12,518 nucleotides of DNA from the NCBI GenBank assembly GCA_902362595.1, contig CABIXF010000070.1, positions 1 through 12,518 of the forward strand, in the 5' to 3' direction. This DNA is from Bacteroidaceae bacterium (GTDB lineage Bacteria > Bacteroidota > Bacteroidia > Bacteroidales > Bacteroidaceae). Shown in pieces: positions 6,538 through 12,518 of this stretch; within the stretch, counting starts at the first letter, position 1, and every line of letters starts with the position of its first letter. The translations under genes were made by a program, and so were the position numbers. The notes beneath the pieces are model-generated. The model did not search any database. It was not told the origin of the DNA and worked only from the letters and a program-made list of their open reading frames with translations.

Positions 6538-7908
6538 TCAAAGCAACGGTGTCATATATAAAGGTAGGTACACAATGCCATCTTCTGTTTTCACATCCTT
6601 GTCGTGAAGCACGTAGGGTGTGGATAACTGGGAGCCATACTTGGCTATGCACTTTCTCAATGAATTCAGTGTGTAACGTTGCCCGGACTTCACCTCTATG
6701 GGGGAAATATTATGCCTGCTGGTCGTTACAGGTTTGGCTATCAGGAAATCAATCTCCATGCGGTCATCTGCCGATGTCCGTGAACTGTTGCTGAAGAAAT
6801 AAAGTTTGTGTCCTGCCGCACGAAGCATCTGCGCTACGATGTTCTCCACCAGCATACCTTCGTTCACTTCCAGCTTGTCAAACATCAGCTTCCGATAAAG
6901 GTCTGCACTTACTATTCCCCGCTCGTCGAAAGCATGGCTGATGAGCAGTCCGGTATCGCCCATGTAGCATTTCAGCGTGGTGCGTTCTTCATTCAGTTTC
7001 AGCCCGATACTAGGCTCCGTTGAGTTATAACAGCAGTTAATGATTTTGGCGTCACTTAACCAAAAGAAAGCCTGCGAATAGTCACGCATACGGGCTTCGC
7101 TCTGCAAGGCGGACAAAACAAACTTCTTTTCATGTTTCTGCAACTGTCCCGGTATTTCCTCAAAAATAGCGGCAACTTTGGTTTCCTGATTGTCTGCATA
7201 TTTGTGAATGTCATTGCGATAAAGAGCCAATATGTCACGCTTCACCTCATCTACCTTTTCAAAATCCCGCGTTTCCACATATTTGGCGACAGCCTGCGGC
7301 ATACCCCCGACAATCAAGTATTGCCGGAAATAATCCATTGCCCGGCGGTGGAAAGCCTCCATAGGAAGACGTTTGTCAAACCGCATCTGTATGTAAGGCA
7401 TCAGCATCTCGTCTCCCATAGCCCACAAAAATTCCTCAAAGTCCATCGGAAACATTTCGATGGCGTGTTCTTCGGAAGGCAGCATAATGTCCTTGACATT
7501 CTTCTTAATCGAAATCAGTGAACCCGTCTCAATGTAATCATAACGTCGGTCCGCCACCAAATGCTTGATGGCTGCACGGGCACGAGGACAAAACTGTACT
7601 TCATCGAATATGACTAAAGAACGGGCTTCTTCGTCTTTCGTTTGACGTGGAGTAAGCTTCCGCCTGAAGTAAAGCTCCAAATTCATGAAAAGCATGTCGA
7701 GGTCATCCAAATAAAGGTTGAAAAACTCCATCACTTGCGGATTTACCTTACTGAAATCCACCAAAATGTAAGACGCATATTCCTTACGTGCGAATTCTTC
7801 CACGATATAGCTTTTTCCTATACGTCTGGCTCCTTCTATCAGAAGGGCGGTATCACCTTTATGGTTCTTCTTCCATTCCAACAGTTTATCGTATATCTTT
7901 CTTCTCAT
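6538..7908 (-). CDS. AAA-type ATPase with DUF4143 C-terminal domain
   Basis: A 456-residue protein. The N-terminal AAA_14 domain has Walker A GARRIGKS (26-33), Walker B LVIFDE (98-103) and a sensor-1-like ETGS (127-130). The middle is a winged-helix-like linker (GGMPQAVAKYVE, 201-212). The C-terminal DUF4143 region contains KCYMGDTGLL (313-322) and a nuclease-fold-like signature, EIDFLI (385-390) then IEVKSG (404-409), with E385, D387, E405 and K407 placed as in the PD-(D/E)XK fold. Such proteins are common, often mobile or toxin/defence-associated, and mostly of unknown function; whether the nuclease-like site is active cannot be told from sequence. The stop lies 5 bases before the helicase start, so the two genes form one unit. 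A promoter candidate lies about 65 bases upstream. The Walker A has RR where many relatives have RQ or RV, within family variation. Confidence 0.92.
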   Translation of the reverse strand: MRRKIYDKLLEWKKNHKGDTALLIEGARRIGKSYIVEEFARKEYASYILVDFSKVNPQVMEFFNLYLDDLDMLFMNLELYFRRKLTPRQTKDEEARSLVIFDEVQFCPRARAAIKHLVADRRYDYIETGSLISIKKNVKDIMLPSEEHAIEMFPMDFEEFLWAMGDEMLMPYIQMRFDKRLPMEAFHRRAMDYFRQYLIVGGMPQAVAKYVETRDFEKVDEVKRDILALYRNDIHKYADNQETKVAAIFEEIPGQLQKHEKKFVLSALQSEARMRDYSQAFFWLSDAKIINCCYNSTEPSIGLKLNEERTTLKCYMGDTGLLISHAFDERGIVSADLYRKLMFDKLEVNEGMLVENIVAQMLRAAGHKLYFFSNSSRTSADDRMEIDFLIAKPVTTSRHNISPIEVKSGQRYTLNSLRKCIAKYGSQLSTPYVLHDKDVKTEDGIVYLPLYMTPLL

Positions 7909-7970
7909 AATTCACGCATTCATCTTTATTTTTACATTGACATTTCACATATTCAAGGTTATTGCGCTTG

Positions 7971-7978
7971 CAAAAATA
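7971..7978 (-). promoter_or_regulatory. -7 box of the ATPase-helicase unit promoter
   Basis: On the minus strand TATTTTTG fits TAnnTTTG exactly. It lies 63 bases before the ATG at 7908, predicting a start near 7964 and a leader of about 55 bases. The -33 position has only a weak TTCT-like match, so strength is uncertain. Confidence 0.5.
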
Positions 7979-8150
7979 CACTTTTTCTTGGATTGTAAAG
8001 AACTTTAGGATGTTTTTATTCCAATCTGTAGTTTGACATTGGTATATCGCCACATTGAAAAGCGAATACATTGTGCCACCGATTTACATCATCCAAACTT
8101 TACCCCCTCTAAATCTGCACCCCATTGCTGAAACCTCTATTTGATGTTTC

Positions 8151-8198
8151 GCTGTTGTAAACCAGTACGACAGTAAACCTGCACAACAGTACAACAGC
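8151..8198. repeat. Inverted repeat with internal CAGTAC repeats
   Basis: GCTGTTGTA (8151-8159) and TACAACAGC (8190-8198) are perfect inverted repeats separated by 30 bases. The spacer begins a direct repeat of CAGTAC (8163-8168, 8187-8192) and several CAACAG/GACAG motifs occur. The arrangement resembles an operator or an oriT-type recognition site, but no family assignment is possible. Confidence 0.45.
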
Positions 8199-8460
8199 AA
8201 ATCAGCGTTCCATTGAAACTATGTTGTTTCCTGTCTGTATAGAATTGCTTTCTTGATTATCCGTTTTTGTTCATCATCGTTTTTGCAAACCATTGGTTCG
8301 ATGCACTTATGAACAAGCGAGGAAGTGTTTGCCTAAAATTGCATTTCCCTATTGGTCTGAGGCGGATTTTGGCTGCAATTGGCACAGATTGGCATCGAAA
8401 TGACGCTATGGTCTGCACTTTGGGAAAGTGAAAATCCAGCTTTCGTTCCCTGCGTTCTCA

Positions 8461-8491
8461 AATAAGGTTCGGACTTACAACCGACCTTATT
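8461..8491. repeat. Eleven-bp hairpin with one bulge
   Basis: AATAAGGT (8461-8468) pairs with ACCTTATT (8484-8491). After a single bulged T, CGG (8470-8472) pairs with CCG (8481-8483). The loop is ACTTACAA. It stands apart from the 58-bp duplication but belongs to the same structured stretch. No T-run follows on either strand, so it does not look like a plain terminator. Confidence 0.6.
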
Positions 8492-8562
8492 CCCGTTCTT
8501 ATTTTGGGCAGCATAGGCATCGGGAAACGATGCTTTGAGAGCCAGAATATCAGCACAAATTC

Positions 8563-8607
8563 CAATCCGTTTGCTGGCGGATTGTTGCTTTCACGAGAAA
8601 GCAGCAA
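8563..8607. repeat. Two hairpins at the distal end of the array
   Basis: CAATCCG (8563-8569) pairs with CGGATTG (8578-8584), and TGCTTTC (8586-8592) pairs with GAAAGCA (8597-8603) around ACGA, extendable outward to 8582/8607 with one wobble. Neither has the GTTAC loop of the neighbouring hairpins. Confidence 0.6.
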
Positions 8608-8711
8608 GGTGTCCTTCGAGTTACCCGAAGGCTTTTCGGTTACTGCCGAAAAGTGGCAGCAGCAAGGTATGTTTTGAGTTACTCAAAACCTTGCGAGTTA
8701 CTCTCGCAAGC
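8601..8711 (-). repeat. 58-bp tandem duplication of a double hairpin with conserved GTTAC loops
   Basis: GCAGCAAGGT occurs at 8601 and 8659, exactly 58 bases apart, and each copy is followed by two back-to-back hairpins. Copy 1: CCTTCG/CGAAGG (8613-8631) and CTTTTCGG/CCGAAAAG (8632-8653). Copy 2: GTTTTGAG/CTCAAAAC (8671-8689) and CTTGCGAG/CTCGCAAG (8690-8710). GTTAC sits across each loop, at 8620, 8639, 8678 and 8697. Between copies, three stem pairs of the first hairpin and four of the second differ by changes on both arms that keep pairing. One further pair is G-U versus A-U only if read as minus-strand RNA, the direction of rteA-rteB. This places the array 60-175 bases into the 3' region of the rteAB transcript. 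The pattern indicates selection for structure in RNA or single-stranded DNA; the function is unknown. Confidence 0.85.
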
Positions 8712-8722
8712 CTTGCCGCCGA

Positions 8723-8746
8723 GTTGCCTCTCCGAAGTCGGGCAAC
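8723..8746. repeat. Hairpin nearest the rteB stop codon
   Basis: GTTGCC (8723-8728) pairs with GGCAAC (8741-8746) around a 12-base loop. GAGTTGCC is close to the GAGTTACC/GAGTTACT of the neighbouring duplicated hairpins, so it may be a diverged member of the same series. It ends 27 bases from the rteB stop codon. Confidence 0.55.
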
Positions 8747-8773
8747 CTGTTTCTGACCTGCGGCAATCGTGCC

Positions 8774-10075
8774 TTATTCCTTGTACTTGATGCCGTATTG
8801 TTTCATCTTGCCGTATAGTGTGGTGTGCCCGATGCCGAGCAGTTCAGCAGCCAGCGAGCGGTTGCCGTCCGCCTGTTTCAGAGCACGGATTATCTGCCTC
8901 TTTTCCATTTCCACGTTCTTCAAGGACAAGGATGCTTCTCCCGACAGCAGAGGTTCTTCAAAATTCAGTTTGTCAGCCGTTATCACATCCCCGTCGGTGA
9001 ACAGCACCGCCGAACGTACAGTTCCTTTCAGTTCTCTCACATTGCCGCTCCACGGATGGGCGAGCATCCTCTTCCTTGCCTCCGCGTCAAAGCCTTTCAC
9101 CTGTTTGCCGAACTCCTTGTTGGCAAGTTCACGGAAGAACTCCGCAAGCGGCATGATGTCCTCACAGCACTCACGCAACGGCGGTATGTTCAACGTGTAT
9201 TCCTTTATCCTGTGGAACAAGTCCTGACGGAAACGCTTTTCGGCGATTGCAGACTGCATATCCTCGTTGGTGGCGGCTATGATGCGCACGTCTGCTGCCT
9301 TTTCCTTGTTGCCGCCTATGGGTCTATACCGTTTGGTTTCCAATGCCCGGAGCATCATCTGTTGTACTTCGGCTGGCAGGTTGCCTATCTCGTCAAGGAA
9401 CAGCGTACCTCCGTCGGCTTCCTCCCAATAACCTTTCTGTTTGGCATCCGCACCTGTAAACGCTCCTTTCTCATGTCCGAACAGTGCGGACGCAGCAAGC
9501 TCTTTCGACAGTAAGCCGCAGTCTACAGCGACAAAAGGCTTGCCTGCCCGTTTGCTCATTGTATGTATTTTCTCGGCAATGTGCTCCTTTCCCGTTCCGT
9601 TCTCGCCCAGCACCAACACGCTCATGTTGGTTGGTGCGACCAATTTTATCTTGTGGTCTATTTCACGGAAAGCCGCACTCTGCCGCTCGTGAATGGGCGT
9701 TTCGTGCCGTTCTGTCCTTTTCTGTAAGGTTTTCAGGAGAGGAAAGAGATTGTCTTCAATTAGCTTCTTCGGGATATAATCCTCCGCACCCGACTTCATC
9801 GACCGGACGGCGGTTGGCACTTCGTCATAGTCCGTCATGATGATGTAGGGATTGCGTTTCCCTTGTTTGCGAAGTTCATCCAACAGCAAGATGCCGTCAC
9901 CGTCGTTCAGGCGCAGGTCGGCGAGCACAATATCGTCCTCGCACATCTTGGCGAACAGTTTGTGTGCCCCGTTGCAAGTGGACGCACTGACGGCTTGGAA
10001 ACCTTTGCTTTTCAACAGCCTGCATACATAGCCGGAGAAAGTGAGGTTGTCTTCCACAACAATTATTCTTCCCAT
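8774..10075 (-). CDS. rteB: RteB, sigma-54-type response regulator of CTnDOT-like elements
   Basis: A 433-residue NtrC-family regulator. Receiver domain about 1-120 with acidic pair E8/D9, phospho-acceptor D53 (VLADLRL) and K103. AAA+ sigma-54 interaction domain about 130-370 with Walker A GENGTGKE (157-164), GAFTGA (204-209), Walker B GGTLFLDE (222-229) and the arginine-finger region RFRQDLFHRI (281-290). Fis-type helix-turn-helix at about 400-426 (NRSLAAELLGIGHTTLYGK). All essential residues are present. In CTnDOT, RteB is the partner of RteA and activates rteC, leading to expression of excision genes; that role is assigned here by similarity. Its ATG lies inside the end of rteA (13-base overlap), which implies translational coupling. 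Downstream it runs into the hairpin array and no terminator with a T-run is seen. Confidence 0.95.
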   Translation of the reverse strand: MGRIIVVEDNLTFSGYVCRLLKSKGFQAVSASTCNGAHKLFAKMCEDDIVLADLRLNDGDGILLLDELRKQGKRNPYIIMTDYDEVPTAVRSMKSGAEDYIPKKLIEDNLFPLLKTLQKRTERHETPIHERQSAAFREIDHKIKLVAPTNMSVLVLGENGTGKEHIAEKIHTMSKRAGKPFVAVDCGLLSKELAASALFGHEKGAFTGADAKQKGYWEEADGGTLFLDEIGNLPAEVQQMMLRALETKRYRPIGGNKEKAADVRIIAATNEDMQSAIAEKRFRQDLFHRIKEYTLNIPPLRECCEDIMPLAEFFRELANKEFGKQVKGFDAEARKRMLAHPWSGNVRELKGTVRSAVLFTDGDVITADKLNFEEPLLSGEASLSLKNVEMEKRQIIRALKQADGNRSLAAELLGIGHTTLYGKMKQYGIKYKE

Positions 10076-12372
10076 CGTTTCGCTTCCTTTCTTGCCAAGT
10101 CCACAATCATTTTACCTTGTGCCAATACAGCATTAACTGCATGTGTTATCTCTCCGTCCGTTGGACTATCGCTGTGAATTACGGCATATAATTCCTGCAA
10201 CGGCTGTTCCGCTTTCATCAGCATCCATGAACTTCTGAGGTGGTGTACCCAGCCATCCAATGCCTCCATGTTTTTCTCTTTCGCCGCGTTCTGCACTTCA
10301 TCCATTTCTTTCTCCGTTTCCGTTACCAACCGTTCCAATGTATGTCGCCTGTCGCCAAAGGTGAGTAAAGCCGAGAAGTCGAGCAGTTGTCTATGCTCTT
10401 TATTGGCATATTGGCTTACTACATTCAGTAGTTCGGCAATGGAGAACGGTTTACCGAGCATGGCGGTGAACCCTGCCGATTTCAGTTCTTCCTCCGTGAT
10501 GAACCCTGCCGCCGTTACAACCACAATTGGAATCGTGCGTGAGTTGCCGATGTCGGATGTGCGTAAGAGTTCCAGCACTTCGTAACCATTCATGTCAGGC
10601 ATCTTCAAATCGGTTATTAGGATGTCATAATCCTTTCCGCGCATTTTATCCGTCAATTCTTCTACCGTCAGGCAAGTATCACAACTTATGCCGTTCTGTA
10701 CAAGCATATCCCGTATCATGCTGAGCGTCACAAGGTCATTGTCTATCACCATTACGCTGTAATTTGAAATAATGTCTTGCACCTGTTCTTTCTTCCCGTC
10801 AGATTCTGTTTCTTCGGTTTTCGGCAATGGAAGAACAACGGTGAACTTGCTGCCTTTATCCTTTACGCTTTCCACCGATATACGTCCGTTCATCAGTTCC
10901 ACAAGCTGTTTCACGATGGGAAGTCCCAACCCGAAGCCGTCCTGCGTGGCGGCATTGCCCAGCCGCTCGAAAGGCTTGAATATCCGTTCCTTTTGTTCTT
11001 CGCTGATGCCCGTACCCGTATCCTCCACCGTCAGCGTAAAAACACCGCCCTTGTATCTGGTTGCCAGAGCAATAGTGCCGTTGTCCGTGAATTTGATGGC
11101 ATTGGAAAGCAGGTTGCCGCCTATGCTCAAAATACGGTTCTTGTCGCCGTCCACTACTTCATTCGCATAGTTACAAACGGTCAAGGTCAAATGCTTTGAC
11201 TTTGCTTGCATGGTAAACTCCGTTTCAAGAGTATCCGCTATCAGGTTTAGCCTGAATGGTTTGGATAGGATTGTCACTTTCCTGCTGTCCAACCTGAAAT
11301 AGTCCAAGAGGCTGTTCAGCATGGATGCCATGCGTCCTGCCGAAGTCTTTATTGTTTCCGCATGGCGCACTCGGCTATCCTTGTTGTCATCGTTCAGCAA
11401 AAGTTCGGCGTTGCCGCTGATGGCGGTCAAAGGTGTACGCAGTTCATGGCTTACGTTCTGTATGAGGTTGCGCCGCAAGCGTAGAAGTTCCTCGTTCTTG
11501 GCGTTGCTCTCCTGCAATTTGCCGATAAGCTTTTCACGCTTTTTCTTTTCGTCCGCGTTGCGTTTCAGTTCCCTATGGATGGTGAGATAGGACAGGAACA
11601 GCAGGATGATGGCTGCCGATATGGTAGCGGTGAACAGCCTGACGGATAGGCTTTGCGCCTCCGCCATCTTCCGCTCTTTCTGTATGAACGCCCCCAATGC
11701 CTGCCTGTCAAGGTCGCTGACAAGACGGTTCAGTTGGGTGTTCAATGTCCGGTTACGTATGCGAAGGCTGTCGGTGTAGGCATCCATCTCCGTCGCCTGT
11801 TTCCGTTGCAGGGCAATCAAGCTGTCGCCAAACTCGTGCAACTCTTGGGCTGAGGGAAGTACTTGTACGGTCTTTTTGCCGCCGAAGAAACCTGCGATGC
11901 CCTTTTTCTTCTGCTGTACGGTGCGCAGACTGGTCGCACGTTTCGCCACTTCGGGCAGGTGGTTCACCAAAATACTGTCGGCTTCTTCCTGCCGTTCAAA
12001 TACCGACATGATATGCCGCAGATGTTCCTCCTTGCTTGCCAGTAGAGAGCGAAGAGTGTCTATCTGCGCTGGATACACATATGCTGCACAATGGAACTTC
12101 AATGCTTGTAACAGACTATCTGTACACAGACGTTGGATACGGTAATGACTACAGTCTGTTCTGTTCCAATCAATGACACTCTCTCCCAACATGGTAAGCC
12201 GAGTGATATATCGATGGACATTGTGAATATCACGTATAGCTTGCTGTACTTCGCTGTTTTGTAAATCAATTTCTGATATTCGATGTCGTTCACGTACCAG
12301 AATTGATGCCATAAAGCCGATAAGTACAATTAAGATAAAATATCCTACTAACACTTTATACCGTAAATTCAT
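10063..12372 (-). CDS. rteA: RteA, membrane hybrid sensor histidine kinase of CTnDOT-like elements
   Basis: A 769-residue kinase. Transmembrane helix 1 is at about 6-26 (VLVGYFILIVLIGF), followed by a helical sensor region in the periplasm (about 30-245). Transmembrane helix 2 is at about 246-265, then a coiled-coil linker (270-300). The dimerisation/phosphotransfer domain has H309 (NVSHELRTPL). The ATPase domain has the N-box near 418-428, DTGTGIS (451-457) and GFGLGLPIVK (479-488). A receiver domain follows at about 537-655 with D588 (LITDLKMPD), T620 and K641. A C-terminal HPt-like segment contains HHLRSSW with H710 as the likely phosphate carrier. This His-Asp-His order supports a phosphorelay to RteB. 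In CTnDOT, rteA lies downstream of tetQ and is induced with it by tetracycline. Here an IS end begins 22 bases before the ATG, so the usual upstream gene and promoter are displaced and expression may depend on the IS or be lost. Confidence 0.95.
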   Translation of the reverse strand: MNLRYKVLVGYFILIVLIGFMASILVRERHRISEIDLQNSEVQQAIRDIHNVHRYITRLTMLGESVIDWNRTDCSHYRIQRLCTDSLLQALKFHCAAYVYPAQIDTLRSLLASKEEHLRHIMSVFERQEEADSILVNHLPEVAKRATSLRTVQQKKKGIAGFFGGKKTVQVLPSAQELHEFGDSLIALQRKQATEMDAYTDSLRIRNRTLNTQLNRLVSDLDRQALGAFIQKERKMAEAQSLSVRLFTATISAAIILLFLSYLTIHRELKRNADEKKKREKLIGKLQESNAKNEELLRLRRNLIQNVSHELRTPLTAISGNAELLLNDDNKDSRVRHAETIKTSAGRMASMLNSLLDYFRLDSRKVTILSKPFRLNLIADTLETEFTMQAKSKHLTLTVCNYANEVVDGDKNRILSIGGNLLSNAIKFTDNGTIALATRYKGGVFTLTVEDTGTGISEEQKERIFKPFERLGNAATQDGFGLGLPIVKQLVELMNGRISVESVKDKGSKFTVVLPLPKTEETESDGKKEQVQDIISNYSVMVIDNDLVTLSMIRDMLVQNGISCDTCLTVEELTDKMRGKDYDILITDLKMPDMNGYEVLELLRTSDIGNSRTIPIVVVTAAGFITEEELKSAGFTAMLGKPFSIAELLNVVSQYANKEHRQLLDFSALLTFGDRRHTLERLVTETEKEMDEVQNAAKEKNMEALDGWVHHLRSSWMLMKAEQPLQELYAVIHSDSPTDGEITHAVNAVLAQGKMIVDLARKEAKRWEE

Positions 12373-12396
12373 TTAAGAATCTATCATTTTAAAGAG

Positions 12397-12436
12397 GCTG
12401 TCTCAAATTGAAATATAATTTGAGATGGCCTTTTTT
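12397..12436 (+). terminator. Terminator hairpin at the IS end
   Basis: GGC-TCTCAAATT on the left arm (12397-12409) pairs with AATTTGAGA-GGCC on the right arm (12418-12430), with a small internal mismatch, followed by TTTTTT (12431-12436). In the plus direction this would stop outside transcripts entering the IS, a common protective feature. Confidence 0.6.
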
Positions 12437-12483
12437 GTGCCTGCAAAAAAATCGGGCAAGCCCAAACTTCGCTCAGTCAGGAC

Positions 12484-12514
12484 TTGCCCGTCTCCCTAAT
12501 TTTTCGTATCTTTA
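12484..12514 (+). promoter_or_regulatory. Promoter facing right, probably for the IS transposase
   Basis: TTGC (12484-12487), 19 bases, then TATCTTTA (12507-12514) fits the Bacteroidetes promoter layout. The -33 part overlaps the right arm of an 8-bp hairpin, CGGGCAAG (12453-12460) with CTTGCCCG (12483-12490). Confidence 0.5.
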
Positions 12515-12518
12515 GGGA

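Larger units (their letters stand above)
7909..8773. other. Long non-coding region between the ATPase gene and rteB
   Basis: About 865 bases without a convincing gene. The 73-codon plus frame at 8535-8756 runs through the hairpin array and has no domain. The 61-codon minus frame at 7886-8071 overlaps the ATPase start and the promoter box. From left to right the region holds the ATPase promoter box (7971-7978), an inverted repeat at 8151-8198, a short repeat of ATTGGCA near 8380-8395, hairpins at 8422-8450 and 8461-8491, and the dense hairpin chain at 8563-8746. In CTnDOT-type elements mobilisation functions lie beyond rteB, so an origin of transfer or a regulatory RNA is possible here, but neither is shown. 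Confidence 0.55.
12394..12518 (+). mobile_element. Left end of an insertion sequence (IS1182-like terminus), runs off the right edge
   Basis: GAGGCTGTCTCAAA at 12394-12407 resembles the terminal inverted repeat of IS1182-family elements (from memory). It is followed by a terminator-like hairpin, a second hairpin and a transposase-type promoter facing right, the usual layout of an IS end. The transposase itself lies outside the window, so the family is a suggestion. The target duplication cannot be seen because the other end is missing. The element sits 22 bases from the rteA start codon. Confidence 0.6.

Noticed and set aside
6533..6652. Forty-codon upstream extension of the TOTE gene
   Set aside because: It overlaps the end of the ATPase gene and gives sequence unlike the family; the ATG at 6532 begins the conserved part.
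7886..8071. 61-codon minus ORF upstream of the ATPase gene
   Set aside because: It overlaps the ATPase start in another frame and includes the promoter box; the translation is not recognisable.
8601..8711. Integron attC sites
   Set aside because: GTTAC does not fit the attC core GTTRRRY, the stems are too short, and there is no integron integrase or cassette.
8535..8756. 73-codon plus-strand ORF in the hairpin region
   Set aside because: It is explained by the hairpin array, shows no domain and no promoter, and the stems vary compensatorily in a way protein coding would not require.
8774..10075. Long plus-strand open frames opposite rteB (up to 229 codons)
   Set aside because: They are antisense shadows of a gene with complete receiver, sigma-54 and Fis motifs.

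Overview
The window looks like a Bacteroides or Parabacteroides (Bacteroidales) chromosome carrying a rearranged conjugative element of the CTnDOT/ERL type. Several promoters fit the Bacteroidetes consensus (TTTG, 19-21 bases, TAnnTTTG). Shine-Dalgarno sites are weak or absent, there is a lipoprotein with a charged +2 to +5 region, and IntDOT-, RteA- and RteB-like proteins are present. No database search was possible, so names rest on motifs and remembered families.

Layout. (1) 1-275, minus: 5' part of a secreted protein gene running off the left edge, with a good promoter at 301-331. (2) 276-750: non-coding, with a 22-bp tandem palindromic repeat and a Crp promoter. (3) 751-1332 plus: Crp/Fnr-type regulator; 1440-1859 plus: small AT-rich lipoprotein gene with its own promoter and terminator. 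(4) 1860-2446: mostly non-coding, with a 31-codon ORF and probably the host/element boundary and the integrase control region. (5) 2447-3547 plus: IntDOT-type tyrosine recombinase that has lost its C-terminus, including the nucleophilic tyrosine. (6) 3692-7908, minus: two-gene unit, an AAA/DUF4143 ATPase followed 5 bases later by a TOTE-type primase-helicase with a degenerate PLD-like tail. (7) 7909-8773: about 865 bp without a convincing gene, including a striking chain of hairpins just downstream of rteB. (8) 8774-12372, minus: rteA and rteB, overlapping by 13 bases. (9) 12394-12518: the end of an IS element (IS1182-like by its terminus) whose transposase promoter points out of the window.

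How the parts fit. In CTnDOT, RteA (hybrid kinase) and RteB (sigma-54 type response regulator) switch on excision and transfer, and IntDOT does the recombination. Here the controller pair is intact, but the integrase is cut off and an IS sits 22 bp upstream of rteA, where the tetQ-rteA-rteB operon would normally continue. The element therefore looks like a fused or immobilised relic that keeps its regulators and carries a possible conflict/defence cassette. The most novel signal is at 8601-8711: a 58-bp tandem duplication of a double hairpin in which the GTTAC loops stay fixed while the stems differ by compensatory base-pair changes.
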